Positions 23,261 to 30,830 of a DNA stretch of 31,505 nt are shown here, piece by piece. Made by a program: the position numbers and the translations under genes. Under the pieces are notes generated by a model that ran no database searches, was not told the origin of the DNA, and worked only from the letters and a program-made list of their open reading frames with translations. This DNA is from Chloroflexota bacterium (lineage in GTDB: Bacteria > Chloroflexota > Ktedonobacteria > Ktedonobacterales > Ktedonobacteraceae): NCBI GenBank assembly GCA_902812455.1, contig CADDZH010000060.1:1-31505 (forward strand), written 5' to 3'. Each line of letters starts with the position of its first letter. The stretch's first letter is position 1.

Positions 23261-23617
23261 TCACTTTTCCCTCGCCCATGCTTCGGCTCCCCAATGTTCA
23301 ACCGCTTTCCCCTCAGCAAAACGAAGAATATCAATCGTTTCTCGCTCGAGCTTTTTCCCTTCTGGATAAGTGCTCCGCCATAGGAGACGTACAACAACGG
23401 TATCGCCTTCCGCAATGATATCTTCAATTGTGACACGGAGGTTTGGCAATGACTTCCTGGCACCCAGAACAATGTGCTTGAATTCCTCTGGGCCGTTGAT
23501 ATTGAGCCAGGGTGGCCTCTGATAGTCAACATACTCAGAAGAGAAGAGGGAGTCTACTTCAGAGAGATCGCCTGTATTAAACATTTCGATGATTTTTTGT
23601 GTTCTCGCCTTATTCAC
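23261..23617 (-). CDS. SnoaL-like / ester cyclase-type NTF2-fold protein
   Basis: A 118-residue protein of the SnoaL-like polyketide cyclase group, with FNTGDLSEVDSLFSSEYVDY near the start and the closing strands IEDIIAEGDTVVVRLLWRSTY and ETIDILRFAEGKAVEHW. Most such proteins in bacteria have no known substrate. The start is taken as GTG at 23617, because ACAAGGC lies 7 bases upstream and the family begins there; the in-frame ATGs above lie inside the neighbour. It follows the other NTF2-fold gene by 50 bases. Confidence 0.78.
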   Translation of the reverse strand: MNKARTQKIIEMFNTGDLSEVDSLFSSEYVDYQRPPWLNINGPEEFKHIVLGARKSLPNLRVTIEDIIAEGDTVVVRLLWRSTYPEGKKLERETIDILRFAEGKAVEHWGAEAWAREK

Positions 23618-23667
23618 TGTATTTGCCTTGTGGGTACTATATAAGCTGCTATGAGCCGCAAAGTAGC

Positions 23668-24021
23668 TCACTTGGGCTTCGGTTGGTAGTAAATTAACTG
23701 GAGTTGAATAAAGCCCCCACGAATCACGAAGAAGTCGATCCCGCCCTTGACCTGCACCTGTTCCGATTCGCCATCCCACTTCTCGAACGCAATTTCCTGA
23801 TCGGTGAGGCTCTGGACATAGGTGTAGTGCCGACCCGACGGCAATTGCTGGTGCAGCAGGTTCTCCGAGTGCCGCACGCCCTCATGACCATGAAAGATGC
23901 CGAAATTGCTCATCACTACTACATCCTCGGCATAGTTGCGCTCGATATCGGCCTCCGCATCGCCTTGCTGCCGTAGGCGAAGGTGATCTTCAAACACCTC
24001 CTGTGTCGTTCGGGTTGTCAT
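23668..24021 (-). CDS. NTF2-like / SnoaL-like domain protein
   Basis: A 117-residue single-domain protein. The helical start TQEVFEDHLRLRQQGDAEADIERNYAEDVVVM and the strands FFVIRGGFIQLQLIYY give the NTF2-like cone fold. Function is unknown; many are small-molecule isomerases or binding proteins. AAAGGAGGGGACG precedes the ATG. It pairs with the second SnoaL-like gene just downstream, so the two may form a tandem pair. Confidence 0.82.
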   Translation of the reverse strand: MTTRTTQEVFEDHLRLRQQGDAEADIERNYAEDVVVMSNFGIFHGHEGVRHSENLLHQQLPSGRHYTYVQSLTDQEIAFEKWDGESEQVQVKGGIDFFVIRGGFIQLQLIYYQPKPK

Positions 24022-24416
24022 CGTCCCCTCCTTTGGTCTGATGGTTCTCGTCCATACAGTACCTTACTTGTTGAAAAACGGAACTTCATCTCGTACATTA
24101 TCGAACACGGTGATAATGAACGTTAACAAATTCATTGGAGTATCTATGCGTCAAATGAGCCGATAATGAAATTTAACGATCAAAACCGATCATGGTGTTG
24201 AGGGAGAGCGGTGCGAGGGGAAGCGCGAGGGCGCGAGGGCAAGCACAAGGCCCCCACACCACGCCACATCCACTCCTTTCCCCTACAGGAGACGACCCGT
24301 TCCTGATTCCCCCATGTGATCGGAAAAGTTCATCAGGTGACGATCCACTCCTCACAATTACCGAACATGGTTGGTAACCTTCATAATCGGGCTCACGGCT
24401 TCGATAAATCGAGCCT
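24022..24416. other. intergenic region with degenerate repeated words
   Basis: About 395 bases with no gene. CATTATC (24096-24102) and GATAATG (24112-24118) form a perfect inverted repeat. GATAATGAACGTTAAC (24112-24127) and GATAATGAAATTTAAC (24162-24177) are direct repeats exactly 50 bases apart. ATTATCGAACACGGT (24097-24111) recurs as ATTACCGAACATGGT (24357-24371), and GGTAACCTTCATAATCGG (24373-24390) is an inverted relative of the direct repeat. The region lies upstream of the NTF2 gene at 24021 and downstream of the Cys/Met enzyme. A stem-loop at 24397-24415 sits directly after the latter's stop codon. Confidence 0.5.
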
Positions 24417-25637
24417 CTACGATAGGGCCTGCTCCAGATCGCTGATAATATCCCAGACATCCTCGATGCCCACAGAGAGCCGGATACAGCCCGGTGTAAT
24501 GCCGATCTTGCACAGTTCAGCTTCTGTCAATCCGCGATGCGAGGATATTGGCGGATAGCTCACTTCTGAATAAATATCTCCCAGCGTGGTTGCCGGCAGG
24601 CAAAGTTGCAGCTTATCCATGAAACGGAAGGCAGCTTCTCGCGTTTGCTCTTTCAGCTCAAACGAAAGCAGTCCTCCATACTGCTCATGATCGAACAACG
24701 CATTGGCGAGCATATGTTGTGGATGGTCAGCTAACCCTGGATAATGAACGTGAGCAACGGCAGGATGTTGCTGCAAGAAGTCGGCTACCTGCAAAGCATT
24801 CTTGCAATGCCGCTCCATGCGTAGCGATAGCGTCCTCAATCCTCGCAGGATCAGGTAGGACTCGAAGGGACTCAGCATGGCCCCAAGTATTGTTGCAAGG
24901 TTGCGCAACTGGTCTAGCAGTGCCTTCTTCGCGCTGATGACCACGCCGGCAGTGCTATCTCCATGCCCACCCAGGTATTTCGTCGCGCTGTGTACTACCA
25001 TGTCAAAGCCATGCTCAACTGGCCTCACCAGGTAGGGCGTGGCGAATGTATTATCGATGATACTCGTTGCCCCCACCTCTTTTGCGGCAGCACTTACCGC
25101 GTCGAGATCGATCACTTTCACCAGTGGATTTGATAGTGTCTCAATATATACCACATCGGGCTGTTCTGCCCGGATACATTCCGCTACATCATCGCCATAG
25201 AGATCGAGCATCACAACCTCAATGCCTAGAGGAACAAACGCGGTTCGCAGCAAGCTAATCGTCGCCCCGTACAAATCCTGGGCAGCCACAATTTTGCTGC
25301 CTGGCGTAAGCCCAGTTGCCATCAAGGCGGCATGGATTGCTGCCATACCCGAACCGAAAGCAACGGCGCCGATGCCTCCTTCAGCTTGCGCCATCAGCGT
25401 TTCCAGCGCATGTGCATTGGGATTTCCCTGCCGGCCATAGACATAAGCGGCTTCACCACCGGGTAGGCTTCCTGCAAAAGCCTGGTCAAGCGCCTGCGTG
25501 TTGCGATGTAGATATGTCGTGCTGGCATAGATAGGCTGCACCGTTGGCATTCCCGCGTTATCCGTACTCCGGCTGTCTCTGTCTCCATGTACAAACAGCG
25601 TATCAAGCTTCCATGACGGCTTATGCGATTGATTCAT
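24417..25637 (-). CDS. Cys/Met-metabolism PLP-dependent enzyme (cystathionine gamma-synthase or lyase type)
   Basis: A 406-residue transsulfuration-family enzyme. YGRQGNPNAHALE (68-80) binds PLP phosphate from the neighbour subunit, Asp195 (IIDNTFATPYLVRP) pairs with the pyridine N, and the Schiff-base lysine is Lys220 in HSATKYLGGHGDSTAG. Sequence alone does not split cystathionine gamma-synthase, gamma-lyase and methionine gamma-lyase. It is last in a run of three genes with 16-base gaps. No homoserine or other sulfur gene is near, so a salvage or lyase role is as likely as methionine synthesis. Confidence 0.9.
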   Translation of the reverse strand: MNQSHKPSWKLDTLFVHGDRDSRSTDNAGMPTVQPIYASTTYLHRNTQALDQAFAGSLPGGEAAYVYGRQGNPNAHALETLMAQAEGGIGAVAFGSGMAAIHAALMATGLTPGSKIVAAQDLYGATISLLRTAFVPLGIEVVMLDLYGDDVAECIRAEQPDVVYIETLSNPLVKVIDLDAVSAAAKEVGATSIIDNTFATPYLVRPVEHGFDMVVHSATKYLGGHGDSTAGVVISAKKALLDQLRNLATILGAMLSPFESYLILRGLRTLSLRMERHCKNALQVADFLQQHPAVAHVHYPGLADHPQHMLANALFDHEQYGGLLSFELKEQTREAAFRFMDKLQLCLPATTLGDIYSEVSYPPISSHRGLTEAELCKIGITPGCIRLSVGIEDVWDIISDLEQALS

Positions 25638-25653
25638 CTTATTCCTCTTCTTA

Positions 25654-27501
25654 TTATCTTGCCCGCAAAATTTGAACCTCCATTGGCTGCAAGGTCACCG
25701 AAATAAACTTCACGGCACCATGACTCACCGTGCCATCGACCTCATAAACAATCGCTTGCTGGCTGCTCTCCTCTACCTCGCCGGGCTGTATGAACGTGGC
25801 CTTATTGCTATACAACACCTGGTATGCTGTTCCAGGCGCATTAAGCTCGTAATCGACAATGACTGCCAGCCCTTTCACATCCTGGTTTGTTGTATTGGCC
25901 ACTACAACCACCTCTTCATCGCTCAGTATCCTGGAGAAGGCCACCACTCCAGGAGCAAACGTGGAGACCTCAAATTCCGCATGATCGCCAGAAACTGGCC
26001 TGAAATATTGGCGGCCATAACGCAGGGCTGGCTGGCTAGCCCGAACCTGGGCGATCTTCTGGATGTGCTCGTAAAAGGGGAAGGTGCGGTCAAAAGCGGG
26101 CTCTTTGCCCCACAATGCCTCGCGTACCGCTTCCGGTGTGCTGCCATGCCCGTGAAGACCTTGCTCGGTGCCATAGTACAGGCAGGGTATGCCTTGCAGG
26201 GAAAACAGGCAGGCAAGACCCAGCGTCACCTGGTCATCGTATTCGTCTGGCGCATTGTCAGGACGGAAGTAAAAACGCTGCGTTTGATCGTGATTATCCA
26301 GAAAGGTCACGAAAAAGCTGCTTGCTTCTCCATGCGAACTCAAGATATCGAGTTCTACCTGCTTGCGCGTCTGGTACATCTGGGCAATCGAGGCTGGCGG
26401 CAGCAATCCCTTCGCCACTCCTGGCAGCGTGTAGAACAACGGGAAGTCGAGGGCGGCATCGACACCCATGAGATCACCTGGATCTGCCACGTTGCGACCA
26501 ATAAAACGGGCAATTTGCTGCTCGTCGCCTGCCACCTCACCAAAAGTAAAGAAGTTTTTCTTGCCGGTAGTTAAGGCATATTCGCGCATAGCATTGCCAA
26601 AGTCGCGCGCAAAGTCGCGGTTAATGTACTTCAGGGTATCTATGCGAAAACCATCGGCATCGTATTTGGCAATTACATATTGATACGCCTGGATCAAAAC
26701 CGCCTGCACCTGGGATTCGCCCGTTAGCATTTGCTTGAGCGAGTAGAAATCTCCGATTGTTTGATCGCCTCCGGGTTGGGGCATCCCTTGCCTGCGGAAA
26801 GAGGCGTTATAGCGCAATTCTGTTGGCCATACTGCGGCATCGGGGGCCGGATGTAGTATCTCTTCCGCTACAGGCCAGTCTTGCCGTGCAACTCCATGCT
26901 CATCGCGCCACCTGACAGGATAGGGAGTTTGACTGAATGTTGCTTCTGAGCCACCTGTGCCCTGACACAGGGTATCGCCTGCCTGGCAATCGTATGCAAA
27001 CACGTCGCCGGTATGGTTGAGCACGATATCGAGAATGACGTACAGTCCAAGTTCGTGAGCTTCATCGACCAGTACCCGTAGCTCGTGCTCGGCCTTTGAT
27101 GGAGCAGATGCAAAGCGCGGCTCAACTTGCAGGAAATCCTGGATGCCGTAGCCATGATATGTTCCGGGGCTGTACTGGCAATTTTTGAGCACCGGGGAAA
27201 GCCAGATCGCGCCGGCACCCAGGTCTCTCACATAAGCTAGTTGCTGGCGCACTCCATCCAACGTCCCTCCCTGGAATCCTCCATAGATGCTATCGTAGGG
27301 CATGTGGCGTGGAGGCGTGCCAGGATTGTTGAAGCGATCAAGCATCAAGAAATAAATCCACTGGTCGCGCCAGTCCTCCGGCGAGGGAAAGGGCGGCGCT
27401 ACTTCAACGCTCTGGCCATCCAGGCTGATGACCCTCCTGCCCTGCTGTCTTGCCCCCGCAAGGGTAGCCCGTACCTCCGCGTCCCAGATGCTCTTTGCCA
27501 T
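25654..27501 (-). CDS. GH13 alpha-amylase family glycosyl hydrolase, cytoplasmic
   Basis: A 615-residue retaining alpha-glucan enzyme. GH13 regions: I DIVLNH (158-163), II GFRID with nucleophile Asp288, III acid Glu322 in TFGEVAGD, IV FLDNHD with Asp405. It has no signal peptide, so it acts on internal maltodextrin, glycogen or trehalose-type substrates. A small beta domain closes the protein (about 520-615). The conserved regions do not decide the exact activity (amylase, neopullulanase or other). It is flanked 16 bases on each side by a redoxin-like and a Cys/Met enzyme gene. Confidence 0.93.
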   Translation of the reverse strand: MAKSIWDAEVRATLAGARQQGRRVISLDGQSVEVAPPFPSPEDWRDQWIYFLMLDRFNNPGTPPRHMPYDSIYGGFQGGTLDGVRQQLAYVRDLGAGAIWLSPVLKNCQYSPGTYHGYGIQDFLQVEPRFASAPSKAEHELRVLVDEAHELGLYVILDIVLNHTGDVFAYDCQAGDTLCQGTGGSEATFSQTPYPVRWRDEHGVARQDWPVAEEILHPAPDAAVWPTELRYNASFRRQGMPQPGGDQTIGDFYSLKQMLTGESQVQAVLIQAYQYVIAKYDADGFRIDTLKYINRDFARDFGNAMREYALTTGKKNFFTFGEVAGDEQQIARFIGRNVADPGDLMGVDAALDFPLFYTLPGVAKGLLPPASIAQMYQTRKQVELDILSSHGEASSFFVTFLDNHDQTQRFYFRPDNAPDEYDDQVTLGLACLFSLQGIPCLYYGTEQGLHGHGSTPEAVREALWGKEPAFDRTFPFYEHIQKIAQVRASQPALRYGRQYFRPVSGDHAEFEVSTFAPGVVAFSRILSDEEVVVVANTTNQDVKGLAVIVDYELNAPGTAYQVLYSNKATFIQPGEVEESSQQAIVYEVDGTVSHGAVKFISVTLQPMEVQILRAR

Positions 27502-27517
27502 TCAGCTTGCTCCTTAC

Positions 27518-28006
27518 CTATGGTGTACATAGCTCATTCATATAGCGGAGCCATGCCAGGAGTTCTTCGATTGGCGGCAGATCGGCCTCGTTTTCTTCAA
27601 TCCATTGCTCATTAAGCGCACCATAGCGGTCGGCCAGCACGATACTAGGCGTAAGCTCTTCTGTTGCGCTATCCCACTGTGTATAGCGCGAGATCACTTC
27701 TCCCTTTGGATCGGCCAGCAGCGGAAATGGCAAATGCAGCGCTTCCTGAGCCTGCAAATTGGCAAACACCGTATCGGGCGTAATCGCAAGTATCGCGCAG
27801 TGTTCCTCGCGCAAAGCCCTGTATGCACCGGCAAAAGCCCTCAACAAACCTCGTGTCTCGCTCGTATCCACACTGCGCGTGAACAGCAGCACAAGATGCT
27901 CGCGCTGCTTGTAATCCCAGGTGCTATGCGGCATGCCATCCGTCCCCGGCAGGGTAAATACCGGGATGATCTGTCCCTTTTCAAGGAATTTCTGTGCTTC
28001 TGACAT
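27518..28006 (-). CDS. AhpC/TSA-type redoxin-fold protein lacking the peroxidatic cysteine
   Basis: A 162-residue thioredoxin-fold protein. IIPVFTLPGTDG (13-24), HLVLLFTRSVDTSETRG (37-53), AILAITPD (71-78), PFPLLADPKGEV and PSIVLADRYG follow the peroxiredoxin pattern. The spot where the peroxidatic Cys should stand, after the LLF strand, reads RSVDTSE with no Cys. The only cysteines are Cys70 and one at the C-terminus, so ordinary peroxidase chemistry is doubtful. GAGAGGG precedes the ATG at 28006. It leads a three-gene run. Confidence 0.8.
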   Translation of the reverse strand: MSEAQKFLEKGQIIPVFTLPGTDGMPHSTWDYKQREHLVLLFTRSVDTSETRGLLRAFAGAYRALREEHCAILAITPDTVFANLQAQEALHLPFPLLADPKGEVISRYTQWDSATEELTPSIVLADRYGALNEQWIEENEADLPPIEELLAWLRYMNELCTP

Positions 28007-28020
28007 TGCAATCCCTCTCG

Positions 28021-28314
28021 CTAACAAGTAACCATAGTGGTTGTTTGTTTCCCATTGTACCGCAAAGAAGGGATAGTATGCTGCAAAGGCAACTTATCAT
28101 TCTTAAAAGTAAAGTCCTCGCAGAAGTATGGCAACACCTCGAGCGTCGCCAGCAGCGAAGTCAGGAGGGCTGAGGCTGTCAGGCGATAGACCAGGATGGG
28201 CAACACTACAGAGGTGATGGCCGTGCCGAGCAGCGAGATGCCACGGCCCGACCAGTAGAAGATGAATGATCGATCACGCCAGAGGCTGGTAGCGGGTACA
28301 TGGGTTTCAGGCAT
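28021..28314 (-). pseudogene. truncated MFS transporter (first two spans only)
   Basis: The first 64 residues look like the start of an MFS drug or sugar efflux protein: FIFYWSGRGISLLGTAITSVVLPILVYRL (17-45) and LTSLLATLEVLPYF. A full-length MFS protein would continue for about 340 residues. Here the frame changes into CEDFTFKNDKLPLQ, with no membrane character, and stops at 28021. A deletion or insertion seems to have removed the rest; the new tail is the promoter region of the next gene. It follows the MazG-like gene by 14 bases. Confidence 0.75.
28023..28049. promoter_or_regulatory. near-perfect palindrome before the redoxin-like gene
   Basis: AACAAGTAACCA, centre TAG, TGGTTGTTTGTT: 12-base arms with two mismatches. 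It lies 17 bases upstream of the start codon at 28006, at the place of an operator or a translation-blocking hairpin. It overlaps the last codons of the truncated MFS gene. Confidence 0.5.
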
Positions 28315-28328
28315 GCACTATGTCCTCT

Positions 28329-28673
28329 TTATTCCATCCCATCTTTGATGTATCCAAGCTCCTTGAATTTCCGGTAATTGGCATCGATAGTCTTCTTCAA
28401 TTCCTGCTCAATGCCGTAATACCGGGCGATGCTCAACACGCATTTGATCACATCCTCTACCTCTTTCGCCAGTGCCATTTTGTCTGGTTCCCCGCGTTTC
28501 TGTAATTTTATGCCCATGCCCTCAAAATGATTAACTTCTGCGGCCAATTCTCCAGCTTCCTCACATAAGCGGGTGATGATGTGAAAAGGGCTATTCCCAC
28601 CGGGAAATCGTGCATTGAGTCCATCGATTTGCCGGTAGATCTTTTCAATATCGTCGAGTGAATCCAAAGACAT
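28329..28673 (-). CDS. MazG-like nucleotide pyrophosphohydrolase domain protein
   Basis: A 114-residue all-alpha NTP-PPase. The Mg-binding motif is CEEAGELAAEVNHFEG (37-52, EExxE at 38-42) and KEVEDVIKC (70-78, ExxD at 71-74). It is a single-domain relative of MazG and may hydrolyse non-canonical or damaged NTPs. It lies in a run after the regulator and GNAT genes and before the broken MFS gene. Confidence 0.85.
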   Translation of the reverse strand: MSLDSLDDIEKIYRQIDGLNARFPGGNSPFHIITRLCEEAGELAAEVNHFEGMGIKLQKRGEPDKMALAKEVEDVIKCVLSIARYYGIEQELKKTIDANYRKFKELGYIKDGME

Positions 28674-28725
28674 CGGCCCCTACAGTCGGTTGGTGAGTTA
28701 TTTCGTTAATATGCATAATCAGCTC

Positions 28726-29250
28726 CTACAGCGAGCGTTCGAGCACAAGGTATGGTTGCATGCCTGATGAGAAGCGCTGCTCCCCCTTCCTGACAATCTT
28801 AAAACCCAGATGCCGGGCGAAGGCAAGGCCCGCTTCATTTTGCTCCAGCACTCCGGTACGAACGAGAGGCCAGCCATAATCCTCGCGAAAATGCTCAGCT
28901 ATGCGCTGGAACACCTCAGTGCCCAGCCCTTGACGCTGGTAGGCTTTGTGAATCACCAGCGCTCCCAGCCAGGGCGTTCCATCCTCCTCCGCATTTTCCC
29001 AGTACTCGACGAAGCCAACCGCTTCACCGCTATCTTTTAGATAGCAGGCAAGCATGTGCCGCCCTGGCATAAGTTGCGCGATATACCAATCCCGTTGCCA
29101 TCGCTTAAGATCGTATCGCCCTGCTTCTCCTTCCGACCCCTCCACCAGTTGCAGAAAGTCGGGATTACTCAGGTGAACCGGTAACACTTTCTCGAGATCA
29201 CCTGCTGTGATCTCTCGGATATACAGCCGTTCGCTTTCGAGGTTAATCAT
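28726..29250 (-). CDS. GNAT family N-acetyltransferase
   Basis: A 174-residue acetyl-CoA-dependent acetyltransferase. Motif A is VIHKAYQRQGLGTEVFQR (Q/R-x-x-G-x-G), motif B has LEQNEAGLAFARHLGFKIV. It resembles RimJ/RimL-type and small-molecule acetyltransferases; the acceptor is unknown. Its ATG lies in an ATGA overlap with the regulator's stop (29247-29250), and GAGGAGGAATT of the regulator's end serves as ribosome-binding site. Confidence 0.9.
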   Translation of the reverse strand: MINLESERLYIREITAGDLEKVLPVHLSNPDFLQLVEGSEGEAGRYDLKRWQRDWYIAQLMPGRHMLACYLKDSGEAVGFVEYWENAEEDGTPWLGALVIHKAYQRQGLGTEVFQRIAEHFREDYGWPLVRTGVLEQNEAGLAFARHLGFKIVRKGEQRFSSGMQPYLVLERSL

Positions 29251-30656
29251 AATTCCTCCTCTGACCCGCTTAGCCAGTATTGCGAACCATCGCGAGTGCG
29301 GTTCATGAAGCGATACTCGTACAGTGCCCGCCGCAGAGCCGCAGCATCGTTAAAGGTGCTATGCAGCAGCAGGATTTCATTCACCTCTTTCTCGCTATAC
29401 ACGCGCCCCGGCTCAAAGAAGCTCGCCAGGTATTCCAGGACCAGCAGCTTATCCCGCTGTTTCGATGGAGGCCACATCGTCAGCCGGCCACTCCTATCCA
29501 GAAAACGCTTCAGGTCCTGAGAAAGCGTTTCATCCTCGGCCTCTGGCAGACCCCCTACCTGTTTCGTCTCCCCTGATACAAGCTGTTCAACGGCACGAGC
29601 GGTTCGGGCAAAGTAGAAAGAACTCAAGCGGTAAGTTTTATTTGCACCCTCGCCACGTCGTTCATAGAGATATCCCATCGAGACGAGTTGCTTGAGGTGC
29701 CGCGAAACGCTCGACTGGCTAAGCTCAAGTCTGGCAATAATATCCTGGGCATGCATTTCATCCTCTTGCATGAGCAGGTCAATGATGCGCAGGCGTGTCT
29801 CATCGGCAAGCGCAGCAAGTCGTGCTCGTAATTCTGCTCGTCCTACAGGAGTAGCGCGCAGGAGGCCAACATCATAGTTGGGTGGCTCGCTGAAGAACAA
29901 CCTTTTGCTTCCATCGCTTTCCCAGAGCGTGATATGCCGCCCATTATGCCACGAAGGAACGAGGATGATCTCCGAGCTATCCGTCAATCTCCCAGCTATA
30001 GCAGGAGGAAGCTCGCGCCCGGTAAACATGCGAAAGGTTTCATCAATCGTTGCTTCCTCGTCAAGACTACGCGTGAACATCTCAGCCTGCCAGCGCAGCG
30101 AGGCCTGCACCCGCCTCCATTCAACCGCAAACGTCGTCTTCCACAACTCTTCGAGATGTGAAACAATCAACTTGTGCAGCGCCAGAGGCTCATTGAGCAG
30201 CCCATGAACTCCGGCTTGCAGCTCTGGATCAAAGGGAGTATCAACCTGAACATACTCAACACAGGTCAGGTAAGCCGGCAGGTCGCTCAGCAAGCGTTCC
30301 AGGCTGGGGGCTTCCATCGCACCTTCGGATGATACACGGTGCGAGAAACGTACACGTAGCCGCTCAAGGACTTGGTCGCGTAGCATGTAGGGGTCCTGTT
30401 CGCTTAACTGTTTCAAGTAGGTGGGAAAGTCCTGTACATCCTGCCCTGGAATAAGCGCATCGCGCAGCCCCTCGAACACCAGCCGGTTAGTATGGCGGCG
30501 TTCAGGCGAAAGTTCTCTTGCCGCCTCTACCATCCATGTATTGAGGCCCGTCAATTGTACTGCCGTGAGCAATGAAAAGCTATTCAGCGCATTATACACC
30601 GGCTCAAAAGCAACACGAACAAGAACATCCTGTTGTGGTAAAAGCACAACATCCAT
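29247..30656 (-). CDS. three-part ArsR-type HTH and DUF2087 regulator
   Basis: A 469-residue protein. Residues 1-270 are an unrecognised, mostly helical domain. Residues 275-345 are an ArsR-like winged helix (LADETRLRIIDLLMQ, SQSSVSRHLKQLVSMGYLYERR). Residues 395-463 are DUF2087 (LEYLASFFEPGRVYSEKEVNEILL, ALRRALYEYRFMNR). DUF2087 often follows HTH domains in transcription factors. A palindrome just upstream suggests autoregulation. It is the first gene of a run with GNAT, MazG-like and the MFS remnant, so it may originally have controlled an exporter. AAAGGAG lies 8 bases before the ATG. Confidence 0.82.
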   Translation of the reverse strand: MDVVLLPQQDVLVRVAFEPVYNALNSFSLLTAVQLTGLNTWMVEAARELSPERRHTNRLVFEGLRDALIPGQDVQDFPTYLKQLSEQDPYMLRDQVLERLRVRFSHRVSSEGAMEAPSLERLLSDLPAYLTCVEYVQVDTPFDPELQAGVHGLLNEPLALHKLIVSHLEELWKTTFAVEWRRVQASLRWQAEMFTRSLDEEATIDETFRMFTGRELPPAIAGRLTDSSEIILVPSWHNGRHITLWESDGSKRLFFSEPPNYDVGLLRATPVGRAELRARLAALADETRLRIIDLLMQEDEMHAQDIIARLELSQSSVSRHLKQLVSMGYLYERRGEGANKTYRLSSFYFARTARAVEQLVSGETKQVGGLPEAEDETLSQDLKRFLDRSGRLTMWPPSKQRDKLLVLEYLASFFEPGRVYSEKEVNEILLLHSTFNDAAALRRALYEYRFMNRTRDGSQYWLSGSEEEL

Positions 30657-30677
30657 GATAATATCTCCTTTACTCGT

Positions 30678-30697
30678 TTATGCGGTTATTCGCATAA
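30678..30697. promoter_or_regulatory. palindromic operator before the ArsR/DUF2087 gene
   Basis: TTATGCG (30678-30684), 6-base centre GTTATT, CGCATAA (30691-30697): a perfect inverted repeat about 22 bases before the start codon of the minus-strand regulator. Length and A/T-rich ends resemble ArsR/SmtB-type operators. CGCATAAT recurs in the tdh promoter at 30784 and within the palindrome at 12363-12377. Confidence 0.55.
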
Positions 30698-30762
30698 TTA
30701 ACTTAGGAGAGTTTAGCAGGAAGGAACTGGAATGTCAAGAGAGGCGTGTGGCCGAAAAATCC

Positions 30763-30791
30763 TTGCAATCGTTACGCGAAAGACGCATAAT
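30763..30791 (+). promoter_or_regulatory. tdh: sigma-70 promoter of tdh
   Basis: TTGCAA (30763-30768), a 17-base spacer and CATAAT (30786-30791). It lies about 40 bases before the start codon at 30831 and points to the right, divergent from the ArsR/DUF2087 gene. Confidence 0.6.
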
Positions 30792-30830
30792 AAAGACAGT
30801 TCAGCGAATGTCTGCGCGGAGGTTGAAGAC

